Part shown: positions 36,831 through 49,545 of the stretch, one piece after another
How the letters are laid out: each line of letters starts with the position of its first letter
Position numbering within the stretch: position 1 is the stretch's first letter
Source: Eudromia elegans
Lineage: Eukaryota; Chordata; Aves; Tinamiformes; Tinamidae
Length of the DNA: 64,000 nucleotides
Assembly: GCA_003342815.1 (NCBI GenBank)
Contig: PTEX01000024.1
Coordinates: 1,493,159-1,557,158, forward strand
Direction of reading: 5' to 3'
Notes under the pieces: model-generated
What the model was told of the DNA's origin: nothing
Seen by the model: only the letters and a program-made list of their open reading frames with translations
Databases searched by the model: none
Program-made: the position numbers and the translations under genes

Positions 36831-39800
36831 CAGTAGATTCTCCTGACTGTCAACTGATGCAAAGTTGGGCTATACTGATTTAGAAGCCCTGAAATACTGA
36901 AAAGCCTTAGAAATATCGATCCTCTCTCTTTGTGCTTCGTGTGCAGATATTGTCTTTTATGGAAACATTCCCATTGGCCCTAACATTTAGGAAGAGAGGT
37001 CTCTCTTCTTTTCCTGGGTGGCACAGAGTAGTACTTTCCAGAGGTTTTGTGCCCAAATCTTAATCTTTTCAGGAGAGTCATACTGAAATATGAGCCTCAT
37101 TCCCCTTCCATAATAAATAATGGGAGCTTTTTAAGTTATTTTTGTTTTTTTTTCTAATGAAGGTGAATTTCTTCCTAGAAAATGTGGAACGTGTGGAAAG
37201 TTTCTTCCAGCTGTCTTGCATTTAGGGGTTCTAAGTGATGAGTCTGTCACTGAGCAAAGTCTTGGGAGATTATTATATTTACATCAAATATGAGAGCTGA
37301 GTAGAGTTTATCTAAGAAGATATATTGGAAATGTGTAGCCAGGCCATTCATCTCTGTTTCGTGTGAGCTGTCAGCATTACATAATCCAAAGTTTAGATAC
37401 TTTTCTTTTGCCAGAGTACAAAAGAGTTTCTCTTTGCCACATGTATTTGTAGAAAAGAAGAGCTCTTCCCCACCTTCTGACAGATCAAGCAGATTTTTAG
37501 GTCAAGATTTTGACCGTCTGGTGGCAGATGTTTCTTGTGGTCAGACCCACAAAATCAAAGGAAATGATTTTAAATTCAGAAAGAACTGTACCTAGTCTGC
37601 TAGGTTGAATGACAAAATTATTGTATTGGCAAAAAAAACCCCACCAAAAAACAAAGTGAATTAAATACAGAAACGATGTTTAGGAATCCTCCTTCAACCA
37701 TTGTAGTGTGGAGGGATTATAAGAAGACATGTGGAATACAGTTATTCATGGCCTGGCTGAGTGGTGTAAATGGTTGTAGCAGCATAAATGTTCCCAACCA
37801 CCTTTTTTGAGACATGCTTTTTCAGTCTTTCAGGAGTTAGTTGTAACTTTCAAATATTCCAGGCATCCACTCATATTATATTATAACTTTATATTAGAAA
37901 CTGAATTGATAAATTTACAAGAGTTACTGTGACAGGTTGTGTGGGGTTTTGCCAGTACAAAATCATTGGTACTAACTCCATCTTTCTGCCCTGAAAAGTA
38001 GAACAAAAAATTGTTTGACATATCTACTCTGAAGAAATAGTTCCTGGAATGAGTATTTTGCCTACAAAATGCTTAATGACATTTGCATATTGGAAAGAAG
38101 AATAGCAGGTAGTTGTAATTCTATTCAGAAATTTAGGTTTGAGTAGGTCATAACATTTCCTTAATATCCAGTCATGTTAGCAGGATATTCTTAAGTATTT
38201 CAGTGCATTTACTTACTAAGATAATGAGATAACATTTTAATAAGAATACACTGTACAGGCAGTAAGTCTAAGATTAATCAGAAGAAGGTACTTTAAAGCT
38301 TTACCTGATAATCATAAATCAACTTTTGCTACTTGCTCCTAACAAAGTACTTTATTTAAGATGAGGCTAGGTTTGATAACCTTCTTCTCCTAGTCTGTGT
38401 GTTTTTGTTGTTTGGATCAAAATTTCAACCTAGATGAAGGGGTTTTTGTTTTATTTTGTAAGTGGAGATGATAATATTAAATGGATTCTTAAGCCCCTTC
38501 AGTTAGGGGAAGGTGATAGGGTCTTGTCAGGAAACAAATGGAGCAGGATGGAATGAAAATCAGATATTCTGTATCATTCTACTGTTGTTCTTTTCTTAAA
38601 GCGTACATACATAAATGTTTTGAAAACGTTTTGAAAAGGCAGTAGTTGCAATTACTAGATACAAACATAAGAAGTTTTATGAAATTGATAATTGCATAGA
38701 TTCCCCACTAAATTAATGCTTTGGAAGCCATATGAATTTAGAACCTAAAATTAAACAATTAGACTGATTTCGTAAGTTGCTATGAGGATGCAGTTAAAAT
38801 GGATATTTAGGTAATGTACTGCTGGCAGTCTGCCCAGGATTTAAAATGATGCACAGAGCCCTGCTGCAGTAAAATACTACTGTCAAGAAACACTGCCCCT
38901 TTCAGTATATACTTACAACTCTAGTATTTGTGTCCTGAATTTTTTTGGCATGGATGATTGTTGTTATTGAATTCATTACGTCTTTTATTAATCTTTTTCT
39001 TTAGTGGCTTAAATACTAAGTACCTGTCATACCACTGAAAGTAGAAATTGCCATTTTGATAATATCAAATACTGTATTGATTTACCATCACTTGAGACTG
39101 AAAAATGCAGTATCTGTTGTCTAGGACAACAATACAACCTTTGACATCCTCAAAGTACCATAATAGGCCAAGTCATAAAATACAGCAAGTCTTACTGATT
39201 TAAGACACTGTTGGGACACTTTTTATGGATGTGCAATATGAAATTGCTTAAATATTTGCTTAGTGTGAATTTCATGTTCTTTTTGAATTTGATATTTTTT
39301 TATTAATCGTCTTGATATGCATTTCTGTCAGAAAATCTGAGGAATGGTCAATTACAATTAAACAGGCCACTACAGTTACTTGGTGGATTATTTGTAAGGC
39401 TTACTGGGTTTACTAATGCTTCACTTGTGACATTTTTCCTGGGTAGGTCTTAAGTAGTGAAGCAGATGCAAATATCATGAAAGTAAATCTGGTACTGTTT
39501 TGTTGAAAGGTGCTCTCATTGTGGACTTAGGATGTTCAGTAGTAGAGTTAAAAACAGGTATTCCCTGAGCTTTTTGGATGGCAAAAGGCAGCCTGTCCAC
39601 TGCTCTGATAAAGATATTAATAAAAAAGGAAGCCAGGGAGTAGTCGGCTCTGTGTGACTGAAGAAGGAACCTTTGGCTGATTTAGTGGGAAAAGTGCATA
39701 TAATTCGCTTTTCACTTCCTATTTTTGCAGAAAGAAGTCAGCTGTCAAAAGTTAACTGTCAAGCATGGGAATAAGTTTGTTCTGGGTTTTATTTCCTTTC

Positions 39801-40191
39801 TGGCTTACTGAATAATTTTTAACTTTATTTTGTTTATATATAAGCATCTCTAACATGGATAACGTTCTTTCCCTACCTTGCAGGTATTTTGCGGAATCAC
39901 TTTGAGGACAAGTAAGAAGAAGCTAGCAGATCAGAGAAGCTAAATATGAGCATTCTTAGTGTCTGTAACTTCAGACTGATTCTTTCCGTACATAATTTTG
40001 GAATAGCTCCTAAAATCTTGTGTTGAAATTCTGCCTGTTTGTAGAGGCCATAGAGGTCTACGGCTGATGTATTTGCAGCGGCCTTTGAGATGTTACTCAG
40101 TAACTTAGTCAAAATACAAGTTATTTAATTCTATTTACTTAAAAATGTTCAGGCTACCATGGGTTTTTTTTTTGTGTTCCTTAAACTGATT

Positions 40192-40244
40192 TTTATATAT
40201 GTGTGTATATACACATGTGTGTGTATATATATATATACATATAA
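40192..40244. repeat. TA/TG dinucleotide microsatellite
   Basis: Alternating purine-pyrimidine sequence, TATATATGTGTGTATATACA followed by CATGTGTGTG and a (TA)n run, about 53 bases long in intron 11. It is probably variable in length between individuals. Confidence 0.85.
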
Positions 40245-40599
40245 ACTGTTGCATTAGAATGGTTTACAGCAAAGCAGATAGAAAGTATCTTTATCAAACA
40301 TAAAACATGTTTTTCTAAGTATTTTTACTGTATTAGAGTATATTGAAACTAAGCTCCAGTCTTCAAATTAACTACCAAATAAAATTAGCAAATGAAGCAT
40401 TTGTTTACCTCTTCTGTCTTCATCTGAAATTCTAATATCTAAAACTTTCTGAAGCTCTTAGAGATAACAGTAGCAATTATGATTTACTGCGCTATGTTAC
40501 TCTGAGAGACTAATGAAAAATTTACTTTTATTATGTCTTACTTTTGGCTAGGAAAAAATAAAAGTTTAATTCTGGTTTTTATATGTAGACTAAAGATAA

Positions 40600-40800
40600 T
40601 TAGCAGCCATATATATTGACCTGATTCAGCATTACATAGTAAATGAATATATAAATATTTATTTAATAATAAGTTAATGAATACTATTAATAAACATATG
40701 GCATGCACATTAAAATATATTACTAGATATAAAAATAATAATGAATGTGTATACTAAATAAACTATAATATAGTTATAATAGCAATAATAGCAGTAGTGG
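40600..40800. other. Extremely AT-rich stretch
   Basis: Two hundred bases with very few G or C, made of AATAAT, TTTATT and ATATAT motifs. It ends just before the locally GC-rich block that holds the candidate exon at 41025. It may unwind easily or attach to the nuclear matrix, but that is inference; no gene is seen. Confidence 0.6.
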
Positions 40801-41024
40801 CTGGGGATTCATGATGCAGAAGAATGCAGTAAGTCCAAATCGGCAGTCTCTGTTTCGTTGTGATACACATCTCATCTCCTGCTGTTCGTGGCGCGATGGT
40901 GGGTGGTCAGGAAGCAGAGCTGTGCAGATGCCTCTGAGGTTTCCTTCTCGCTCGCTGGTTGTGCCTGTGGCCGGGCCTGGTTCTTTCCCCTAGGCCTTTG
41001 CTGGTTGCTCACCACCCTCCCCAG

Positions 41025-41111
41025 CAAAAGATGGAGCAGGGTTCCCTTGAGAAGGATAAAGACACTGAGTCACCGAGGAGGAGGTCTGTCCGGTTTAAGG
41101 CAAGGTCAGGG
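41025..41111 (+). CDS. Candidate cassette exon (29 codons, phase 0-0)
   Basis: Not a known CNK exon; a prediction. It has a good acceptor (CACCACCCTCCCCAG, 41010-41024) and a strong donor (GTGAGC at 41112). It is 87 nt, and starts and ends in phase 0 relative to the open frame, exactly the phase of the exon 11 end and exon 12 start, so it would insert without shifting. It would encode QKMEQGSLEKDKDTESP then RRRSVRFKARSG. RSVRF fits the RVxF docking motif of protein phosphatase 1, and RRRS fits basic-directed kinases. The surrounding 40.9-41.1 kb is GC-rich compared with flanks. It could instead be part of an unrelated relic. No similarity is recalled in CNKSR1-3. Confidence 0.3.
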
Positions 41112-44100
41112 GTGAGCTGCATCTTCACAAGTGAGCGATGCAAGAAAAAGGAAGGGAAAGAAGCTGACTGTCTTTTCCCCCCCCTCTTTTTAGCTCCTCC
41201 AAGTAGCACTACTTGCTTCTGTTTTCCCTTCCAGTGCTCAGCAGAATTCTTTTGGAGTGTTTTACTGCATGCTGGGTGTTTCAGTTATTTCTCAGCAAGA
41301 AAAAAATAATTGTGCTTCTTGATAGTACAAAGTTGCAATTAAAAAACACGTGCTGTCTCTAACAGCACAGTGTTGTGTGATTGGATTTCCAACTTTATTA
41401 GGCATCTGTAAAACCTACATTGTAGCTTCTATTTATAAGCGTTAAATTCTATCTTATTTCTATAATATTTCTCTAACAAATAATACTCAATTGTTAGATA
41501 CAATTCAGTCATCCTTTAACTATTTTTCCGAATACTTTTCAACCTCATGTATAATGCTGATAACTTCTTACAGATATAAAAGAAATTCTTTTAGTTCTCT
41601 TTCATACAAAGGGAATTTCCATTCTGTTAAATTTTTGCTGCTTTCTGTGTTACCTGCTATGTGCATCATTTATCTCATAATTTAAAGTTTTGAGTGGATA
41701 TTTTTCTTAATTTTTATAAACTTCCAGAATTTTCGTTTAGCATAGACACTGAGTGCCTCTTTGCACTGTAGATGTGTGCAGCTTGCATGAAAGTATTTCC
41801 TGTCTCTCCCCTAAGTGAGCGGAAGAAAAACCTCAAAGGCAACTTTGTATTTTTAGCTCAGCTTAATAATTTTACAAGTGTTAGGTCTTCAGTAAGTTAA
41901 GCACAAGCATACTGAAGTAGAGATAAGTAAAGTCCCTGGCAGCAAGGGCAGTATTTGTGTTTGGAAAAGCACTAATGTAAAGAAATGTTTAGGATAATGA
42001 AAGCAAGCATTAAGGAAGCTGTGCAAGAAAGAGTTTTGTAGTACATAAAATACCAGAGTGTAGAAGAACAATATTTATAATAAAGGTACAAGAAAAGCAG
42101 GGATTGCATCTGAGTAAATGTGAGCAATGAGGATTCATTCATATTATTAATTTTTATTAACTGTTTTAATCTCTTCCATTTTTAACCAAGAAAACACTTT
42201 TGAAAATTTTTGTAGTATTTCTGCTGTTCAAATTTTTTTTTTGTAATGTATATGAGTTCTTCTTAGAAAAGCCATTTTCTTTATAAAATACCGAATCAAT
42301 AAACTAATTCCAGGATTACTAGCTACTCATAGAAATTTTAGGGAAATAGGAATTTCTTACAGGTTTTGTTTGGGACAGGATTATCATGTCTTAGACTATG
42401 TAGGCCTTAATATCCTTTCATTTCTTCTCTTGTAAGTCAGATGTAGATCCACTGAAATCCCTGGCTACATAAATTTAAAGTTAATCCCAAATAAGGATGT
42501 CTGGAACCCAGGATTGCTATTTTCATGTTTTTTGTAGTGCTTTCCGCAAAAAAATACTGAAATTCCAGTATGTGAGATTCATTTACTTGATCATGTGGGT
42601 ACGTAGCAACAAATCTACATCTTTGTTTCCCACAAAACCAGAATGTCTTGGCTGCTAGTTGGCTTTTGGGAAAGTCTTCCATCTTCTCTGCCATGCAGCA
42701 CATGTGGTTTTTAAGAATCTGAAATGTGGCAGTGGCACTAGGCTGCAAATCCATGAGATGAGATGCATGGTCTGCAGCAGAATCAAGGGACATGACGTCA
42801 GGAGCTGCGTTGTGTGATTTAAAGCATAAACATTTTCTATGTAATCAAGTATTTGTTGCCTCTTTTTATTTTAAAAAAAATACTCTTTGTGATTCTCCTA
42901 AATGTCAGGGAATTAATAATCCGTTGTAATATAGAATATGCTGTGAGTAGTTAAACAATACACTGATAGTTGTCTGTCTTTCCAACTGTCATAAAGCTGC
43001 TGTAATACATCTCCTGGGTCTTTTGTTTGACAGTGGTTAGGTTAATTTTATCTTTGAAAATTAATACTAATGCAAAACTAACTGGTGTCAAAATACTTCT
43101 CAAAAAAATTTTTATTAACAGAAACATGTTTAGCTGTTCAAGTCTAATACATGCAAGTTCACAATATCCAAATAATTGATTGCAGTTGTACTAATGCAAT
43201 CCCTTTCATCAGAAGAGATCTTGGAACTGTTACCCATCCATAGGCATCCCTTGTACATTTTGTTGGGAGGAAACAAGTGAGTAGCAGGCAGCTCGTTGGT
43301 GCTAGCGCAAATTTGTAATACTTATGGCTAATGGCAGGAAGGTGGCCAGGGTTGCGTGCGAGGAGGGGAGCATGTTAGCTTTGTCAGGGAAGCATGTGTG
43401 AGATGAGCCTTGTTCAGGAGAGGAAGCGGGTAAATGCTGGTTTGGAAACACTTTGCCTTGGCAGCATTTTTAAAAAAGAAAGTCCTTTGCCAATTAAGAA
43501 TTAGAATGGGAAATAGATAAGCTGATTAAATGACCTGTCCACTTTTCAGTTGCTAAAATCAAGACACTAGAAGGATGAAGCTTGTGAGAAGAAAGTCTTT
43601 GATCTTTGCAACATGAACAAATTGCATCTTGATAACAGTAGCACGGGTAATGTTGCTGCCGTGAAGTTTATTTACTGGGCTGGCCAGGCTGTGTATTTTC
43701 CTGGGTGGAGCCCCAGGCATAAATACCTACACAACCTTTCCCAGCACCCTGTAGCAAGCTTAAGGTCTATGATAAAATCGTTCTAAAAATCACAACTACA
43801 GCAAGAACATGAGTGCAGGGACTATAATGCTACCATTCTGTGGTACTAAGGTGTAGGCTGTTACACACTGTATAAAGAAAGGCAAAGGGGGGAAAATGTC
43901 TTCCTGATCTATGTTAGATGATCAGTCTACTCTTACTGCTCGCAAGCAAGTGACAAACAGGATTCCTGAGAGGTTTCATTACTGTGGTGTCAGCATCCCT
44001 CCCCAAATTATTAGTTACTAACAGGCAAAGTTCATCACTTACGGTTTTCTCTTGCTACAAGTGGTGAGCCATCTACTATGTATGGTAAAAAGCACGACTG

Positions 44101-44815
44101 AAGTAATGATAGGAAAACACAACAGTGTGTCATAAAAGAAGTCTGCTTCCTGTACGGTGATTCTGAGTCAAAGATTTTTCCAGTGCAGCTTTCACCATTT
44201 CTAAATTCATAAATTTTAAAATACACATTTTTGTGGCTTCAGGATGACAGACAGTTTATTGGGTTATAGCTGTGGGAGAACTACAAGTCCACCAGAACTT
44301 TTTGTTGAATATAAGGGTCTGCACATTCTTTTTTATTATGGATCATTTCTAAGAGACACAGGTTAATTTATGAACCTGAAATGAGTAACTCGGAGAAGTA
44401 AAGCTGAGTGAGAAAGTTATGCAGTACGGAAAGTTTTGCTGACAGGTTCGTTCTTGTTCTTGAAATCCTGTATGGTTTCTGTTTCTGAAATGCTGTTTTT
44501 TAGTATGGCTTTTACCAAGTTCTAGAGAATATATGATTTTAGTGCCTTTTTTTACTTGAAAGAGCCTTAATTACAATTATATAGCAGCTGAAACTATAAG
44601 TGCTGATGCAAATTACTTTAAACATTATCTTCATTGTGAAATAATACTTAGTTGGAAATGAAAATAAATTTTCAGTTTCCTTTTCCATAGAGTTACAGAA
44701 TGTCTGGTGTGGTTTGTTTCTGTGACTTCTGTTGCTGCATTTACCATGATGCTGAGTGCACCAAGGAAGTGTACTCTTTAAGCTGTGCTTAACACTATTT
44801 GTTGTTTTCCTACAG

Positions 44816-44850
44816 AGAGCAGGGGACACAGTCGGTGGAGATACTGAAAG
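44816..44850 (+). CDS. CNK exon 12: very short exon, probably paired with exon 13
   Basis: Eleven codons plus 2 nt: RAGDTVGGDTE and AG. The acceptor GTTTTCCTACAG is good and the donor is GTAAAT. It starts in phase 0 and ends in phase 2, fitting exon 13 only. The main CNKSR2 isoform as I recall it passes directly from LYH (exon 11) to the TFQQ segment (exon 14), so this exon pair seems absent there. CNKSR3 has a segment RGADYIRGSRCYINSD at the corresponding place that is weakly similar to RAGDTVGGDTERCASSA. Support is the phase fit, the splice sites and this weak similarity. Confidence 0.6.
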
Positions 44851-47455
44851 GTAAATATCTTTTGTCGATTAATATTTAAGTAGATATGTAATCTGTATCT
44901 ATAAATTACATTTAATTGTGTACTTCTAGAAATAAAGTTGCAATATTTGAGGAGTATTTAGGTTTTGGTGAGAAAAGCATTAAAATCAGTTAGTAACTGT
45001 CATAACTCTTCCACTTGCTGATTATATCAAATATGAATATAGATTATTTATAGAACGAGGGTGGATTTTCTTTATGAGAAATACTTGATATGTGTTCTTT
45101 AAAAAGCTTACTAGGAACAAAAAAAAGTTAGCTGAGACTAACTAACATGATTGTGTCCCCTACCTTTTTTTTTAAGCTGTTGAAATTCTCAGAATCACTC
45201 CAAGGATAAAAAAGCCTAATGTAATTAACACAATTCTGTCAGATAATTTTTCAGTTAATACTCATTTATGGATGCCGCTTCAGTATGTATAAACATTACT
45301 TTTTATGATTATGAATGCACAAACTTAATAAATTCTTGGAATTTTGTCTCTTATCTTTCGCTGTAATAAGTTCTGAATGTGGTAGTGATTTTGTCGATGT
45401 TGCTGTTGTAGTTTATCTGATGAACAATGTACAAAGCAGAAAGTGAGATTTTTCAAATGGTAGATATGGAATGTCATAATTAAGGTTAATTGGAATTTGA
45501 TTATATGTATAAATATACTTTTTAAAATGTTTTCATTCTCTATATGATCTAAATCTATTTTAAGAAGCTAAGCCCTGCACTGGATACAAAATCATTAATT
45601 TTTCTGAAATTTGGAATGCTTTCACCAATCTAACAGATTTAAAATCAATGGCTATTTTGTTCACATAGTATAAATTTTACTGTGAGTGCTCTTCAGTGGT
45701 ATGAATTTCACTGTATTACAGCTAGGATTTTGAGGTACAGCAATACTGTGGTCAGATGTCACCTTTAATGACAAGTCACCCAATGCCTAAGATTTCAAAG
45801 TTGTCAACATTTTATGTACATATATATTTTAAAAGAAAGAATATAATTATTTTCAAAGGCAGTTGTCAGTGCTAAGAACGTAACCAATGTTGCCTGAATT
45901 CTTGCATGCTGCACATGCTTAAAATAGCAGTCAACTAAATTCAGGAGCCTTGTTACCACAGGGGAAAATGGGTTAGAAAGAGTTTTTCTGGGTTGAAATT
46001 CTACATCCTCAAATAAAAGATGATCATTTCATTGCTTTTAGAGAAGTAGATGTCTAATCAGCTAAATTCAGTTCTTGCTTTTGCAATAAATAACTGAAGT
46101 ACCTCTCTGTATTTAGTCTGAAATCTTACCAAAAGTGGCATCCATCATATGTACGAAGGGTTATATTGGGGTGAAAAGAGCGTATTTATCAGTCTCTTTA
46201 AATAACCAAATCCTTTACTGGATCTTGTCTATAGATTTTGCCCTTAACTCTTAAACTAGAGTTTTCAAAAGGTGTTTTCTGTAAGTCTGACCTACTTACT
46301 GTTTTAATTTGGTCTCCTCTTCCAGTAGTGTCATGTTAGATGCTTCTGTCCTTTGATTTTTCCCTCACACTTGCTACTTTTTACTTTGTTGTCACCCCCT
46401 TTTCCCACCCTTCTTCCTTCCAATATGTCTGCTCCCTCTTTATGTTTTTTCTTACCTGTCTGTCTGCAGAATAAGGAAAACAACGAGCCAAAACAAGGTC
46501 CTCTACTTCGCATCCCTCTTTTTGTCGTCCTGCTCCATACTCATAGTTCCTTGCATTTGCCAGGGAGTTTTGTTCTTCCCCTAACAAGGCAAGCTTAATG
46601 GCATTCCAGGTGAAATGTTTTTGGTGGATGTGGCAGAAGTTTCTGCTTCACATTGCTAAGAGATCCTTTTGAAGCACATAAGTTGATGAAATTTTGGCAA
46701 ATTTGGGGGATGAACAAAAATGTACTCTTCTATAGCGTGGCTGAAATTTCTGAAGAGCTTAAAAATAAAAATGTTTGAGCTTAAAGCTGGCTGAAATGTT
46801 CACAATTAGGAGATTTTATCCCTAGCAGTTACATTTTTGGAGAGCTTGAGACAAACTGTGTGGGTAGATTGACCTATTTTGACAAAATAGCATTGCCTTC
46901 ATCAATTAAGGAAGTTGTGAGTACATAAAACAATGAGTGCAGTGGCCTAAGCAGTGTCCTTGATATGATTGCATCCATTGTTCAAAAAAGAAAATATAAA
47001 GCTGAAAACGAGAGGAGCGATGCTGGTTGCATATACAAGAATAACCCACATGCTGCAGGGAGTATGTAATGAAAACTCCAGCAGCTGTGTGAGAAGTATG
47101 TGATTGCAGAGTGTAATCTGAAACGCGTGATTACAGGTTCTATCTAGCCTTTTAAACACCTCAAATGAATGAATGGAAATCAGGTGTAATACTTTTTTTT
47201 TTTTTTAATGCTTAAGTGTAAGAAAAAACTAGATATTTCTGAATGAAAACTCCATGTTCTCTTCTTCCATGTGTCTCTGGCATATCTGTGTTGAATATTT
47301 GGCACAGTTTTAGGATGAGGTTTAGACTTGGAGCATGTGTGCTAAGCACCCCTGCCACTCGCTTTGAAGATACTGTCTGTTCACGGATTTAATTCCGCCT
47401 GATCAGAGGCAGTCATAGAGCTCATAGTCTGAGCTCTATTATTAAGTCGTATTGT

Positions 47456-47507
47456 GATATGTATGTATATATTTGTGCATATATATGTGTGCATACACAC
47501 ACACTTA
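47456..47507. repeat. TA/TG/CA dinucleotide microsatellite
   Basis: Alternating sequence of the type GATATGTATGTATATATTTG, then CATATATATGTGTGCATACA and a CACACA run; simple repeat in intron 12. Confidence 0.8.
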
Positions 47508-49379
47508 CATCTATCATTAGTATTAGAATTGATAGAAAACTAGGGCAGCCATAGGGAAATGCAGACTTCAGGTCTGAGCAGGTGACCTGATTTAGGAAAT
47601 TATCCTTCGTCATTGAAGATACAAACACCACTTGTGAGATTCGTGGTAGAAAAGCAAGCTAAATTAAATACTTCCACAAAAAACAGCTTTTTTTTTTTTC
47701 CCCCTTTTCGTTGGAAAAGTTGGAATTGTGACCATTTCTCAGTTGAGAAAGTGGCTGTGGGCATGTGACATGTACCCTGGACTGCTGCCGCTGTTCTGCA
47801 AGCAAACATTTGACAGCGTGCGCAGCATTACTCATTGGATTTTTTGAACTTCGCTTTAGGAGAAGAAAAATCCTCGTAATAGGAAGTCTTGACATCGGTG
47901 GGTTCTGGACGCATGTGAATAACGTGACCATGACATTGGGAACAGAGACCGTGGGTCTTAGATCTTATTGTGCTTATCTCTATCACAGAAGGCAAAAAAG
48001 AATTGCATCACTTCAGCATTGAGCAGTTGAGCTCCTTGTTGAATAAACAGTTTTATGATTGGTACTTGATGACTATTTGCACAATTTCCATGTGAAAGTA
48101 AAGCTGTTTTTCATAACACTTCTTTGTAAGTATTAGTAGTTTAAGAAGAATTTCTCTATAGTTAATGACGGAGAGGTAAATAGTTTAAAATTAATGTTTT
48201 ACCTAGGCATTGTTGCATTAGTTTTGCATGTACCAATATGCTTATATTGTAGTTAATGCTGAAGAGTGAAGATATATCTGAGGCTCAAATACTGGCAGAT
48301 ACATGAGACATCAAGTAGTACAGCCCATAGTGTAGTACTGAGCCAGGACTGGAGTCAGCACAGAGTGGAGGAGGGATTTCAACAAATGTCTCTAGGAAAT
48401 ACCCACGTAATGGACTTATCTTGAGCATTCACTTGTTATGATGGGAAAATGTTACATAATTGACAGAAGTTATAATAGCCAAATTAAACATAACTCATGA
48501 ATCTAAGCAAGTTGTTTGAGAAACAACATGGTTGTATCATAACTAGGTAAATATATGTAGAATTCTATCTATGGTACTGGTTTTGTGTCTTTTTCAACTA
48601 GCAATAAGTAACTTGCACATGAGGTACAATATTTGGTGCAATTTTGCTTCAGGTACTTGAGCAAAGAATCATCGTCAGCAATAGATATGTTAAGGCAGAA
48701 AGAGAGCAGTTGGTGTCAGGCCTTCTAGGCAGCGTATAATTGCTGAGTGTCAGGAGGTGGACAACTTGGGACATGGCTGAAATGAGAGCTTAAATAGAAA
48801 AGTTATTTCTTCTAGATGCTACCAAATCTCTGAAGGGTTTTGAACAGTGTAAGGCCATGCTTGTGGTTGAGGAAAGAAACAAGTTCAATATAAAACAAAT
48901 GAAAAATATTTTCTTTTACGCTGTGTCAGTGCTATATCTAAACAAACAAAAAAATTAATGACTTTTTAATTTATAATGTCCTTGAGCTTGAGTTGCAGCC
49001 AGATTGCACTTAATGAAATTCAGAATGTGAGACATAAAGGTTGAAGTGAGTTTTGCATGTCCCTTAGAGCTCAAACTTTGCATCTCCCAAGTATGTGCTA
49101 AGCAGAAAAGGGCAAGGTGACATTTGTGCCATTTTACAGTTGTTTCTGGTTGCTGTGGATCGATAGAGTTGTTCATCAAGCTCGGTGTGTTTTGGATCCC
49201 CAGCTGCTTCTAAATATCCAGATGGCAGCAGGGACTAGCTACATTTTCAAGAGCAGACTTCACTGTAGTCCGTAATGTTTAACCAACAGCTTCCAAATTA
49301 CCTCTTGAATCATCTGTGCAGTATACTAGAGATCCTGCATTCACGGAGCCTTAGGAAGCAAGAGTCATGCTGTAGAGGA

Positions 49380-49545
49380 CTAGCAACAGAGTGGACTAGC
49401 ACCTGCCCTGTGGAAGAGCCTGGAAAGGTCACCAGCCGGAATGGGCCGAGCGCCGTGTCCTGGCAGGGCAGACCAGGCGGGCAGCTGCCCAGCAGGTCAT
49501 GCTTAGCACCTCTTCTGGAGTAAAAATAAATAAAGTAAAAATAAA
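49380..49545 (+). other. GC-rich patch ending in an A-rich tail
   Basis: From about 49380 to 49520 the sequence is GC-rich with several CpGs (GCCGGAATGGGCCGAGCGCC), unlike its surroundings. It then passes at once into two tandem copies of TAAAAATAAATAAA. A GC-rich body with an A-rich end is the shape of a retroposed sequence, but I recognise neither the source nor target-site duplications. The open frame 49275-49523 crosses it without similarity. Confidence 0.3.

Larger units (their letters stand above)
36242..44815 (+). other. Intron 11, long, with one candidate extra exon
   Basis: An 8.6 kb intron. It holds a polypurine tract (36777-36830), a TA/TG microsatellite (40192-40244), an extremely AT-rich stretch (40600-40800) and then abruptly a GC-rich stretch (about 40880-41120) with a candidate exon at 41025-41111. 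The rest is AT-rich and featureless. Open frames at 39897, 41491, 41889, 42437, 44035 and 44539 are not recognisable. Confidence 0.65.

Noticed and set aside
44690-44720. ATAGAGTTACAGAATGTCTGG, resembling the end of a minus-strand CR1
   Set aside because: The match covers about 20 bases and the following sequence does not continue as CR1.
46465-46492. Possible small exon after a strong CTGTCTGTCTGCAG acceptor
   Set aside because: The only near donor (GTCCTC) is poor, and the peptide has no counterpart in CNK proteins.
47659-48022. Open frames on both strands of 69-90 codons
   Set aside because: They overlap on opposite strands, lack recognisable motifs and have no splice context; the AATAAA nearby is common in AT-rich DNA.
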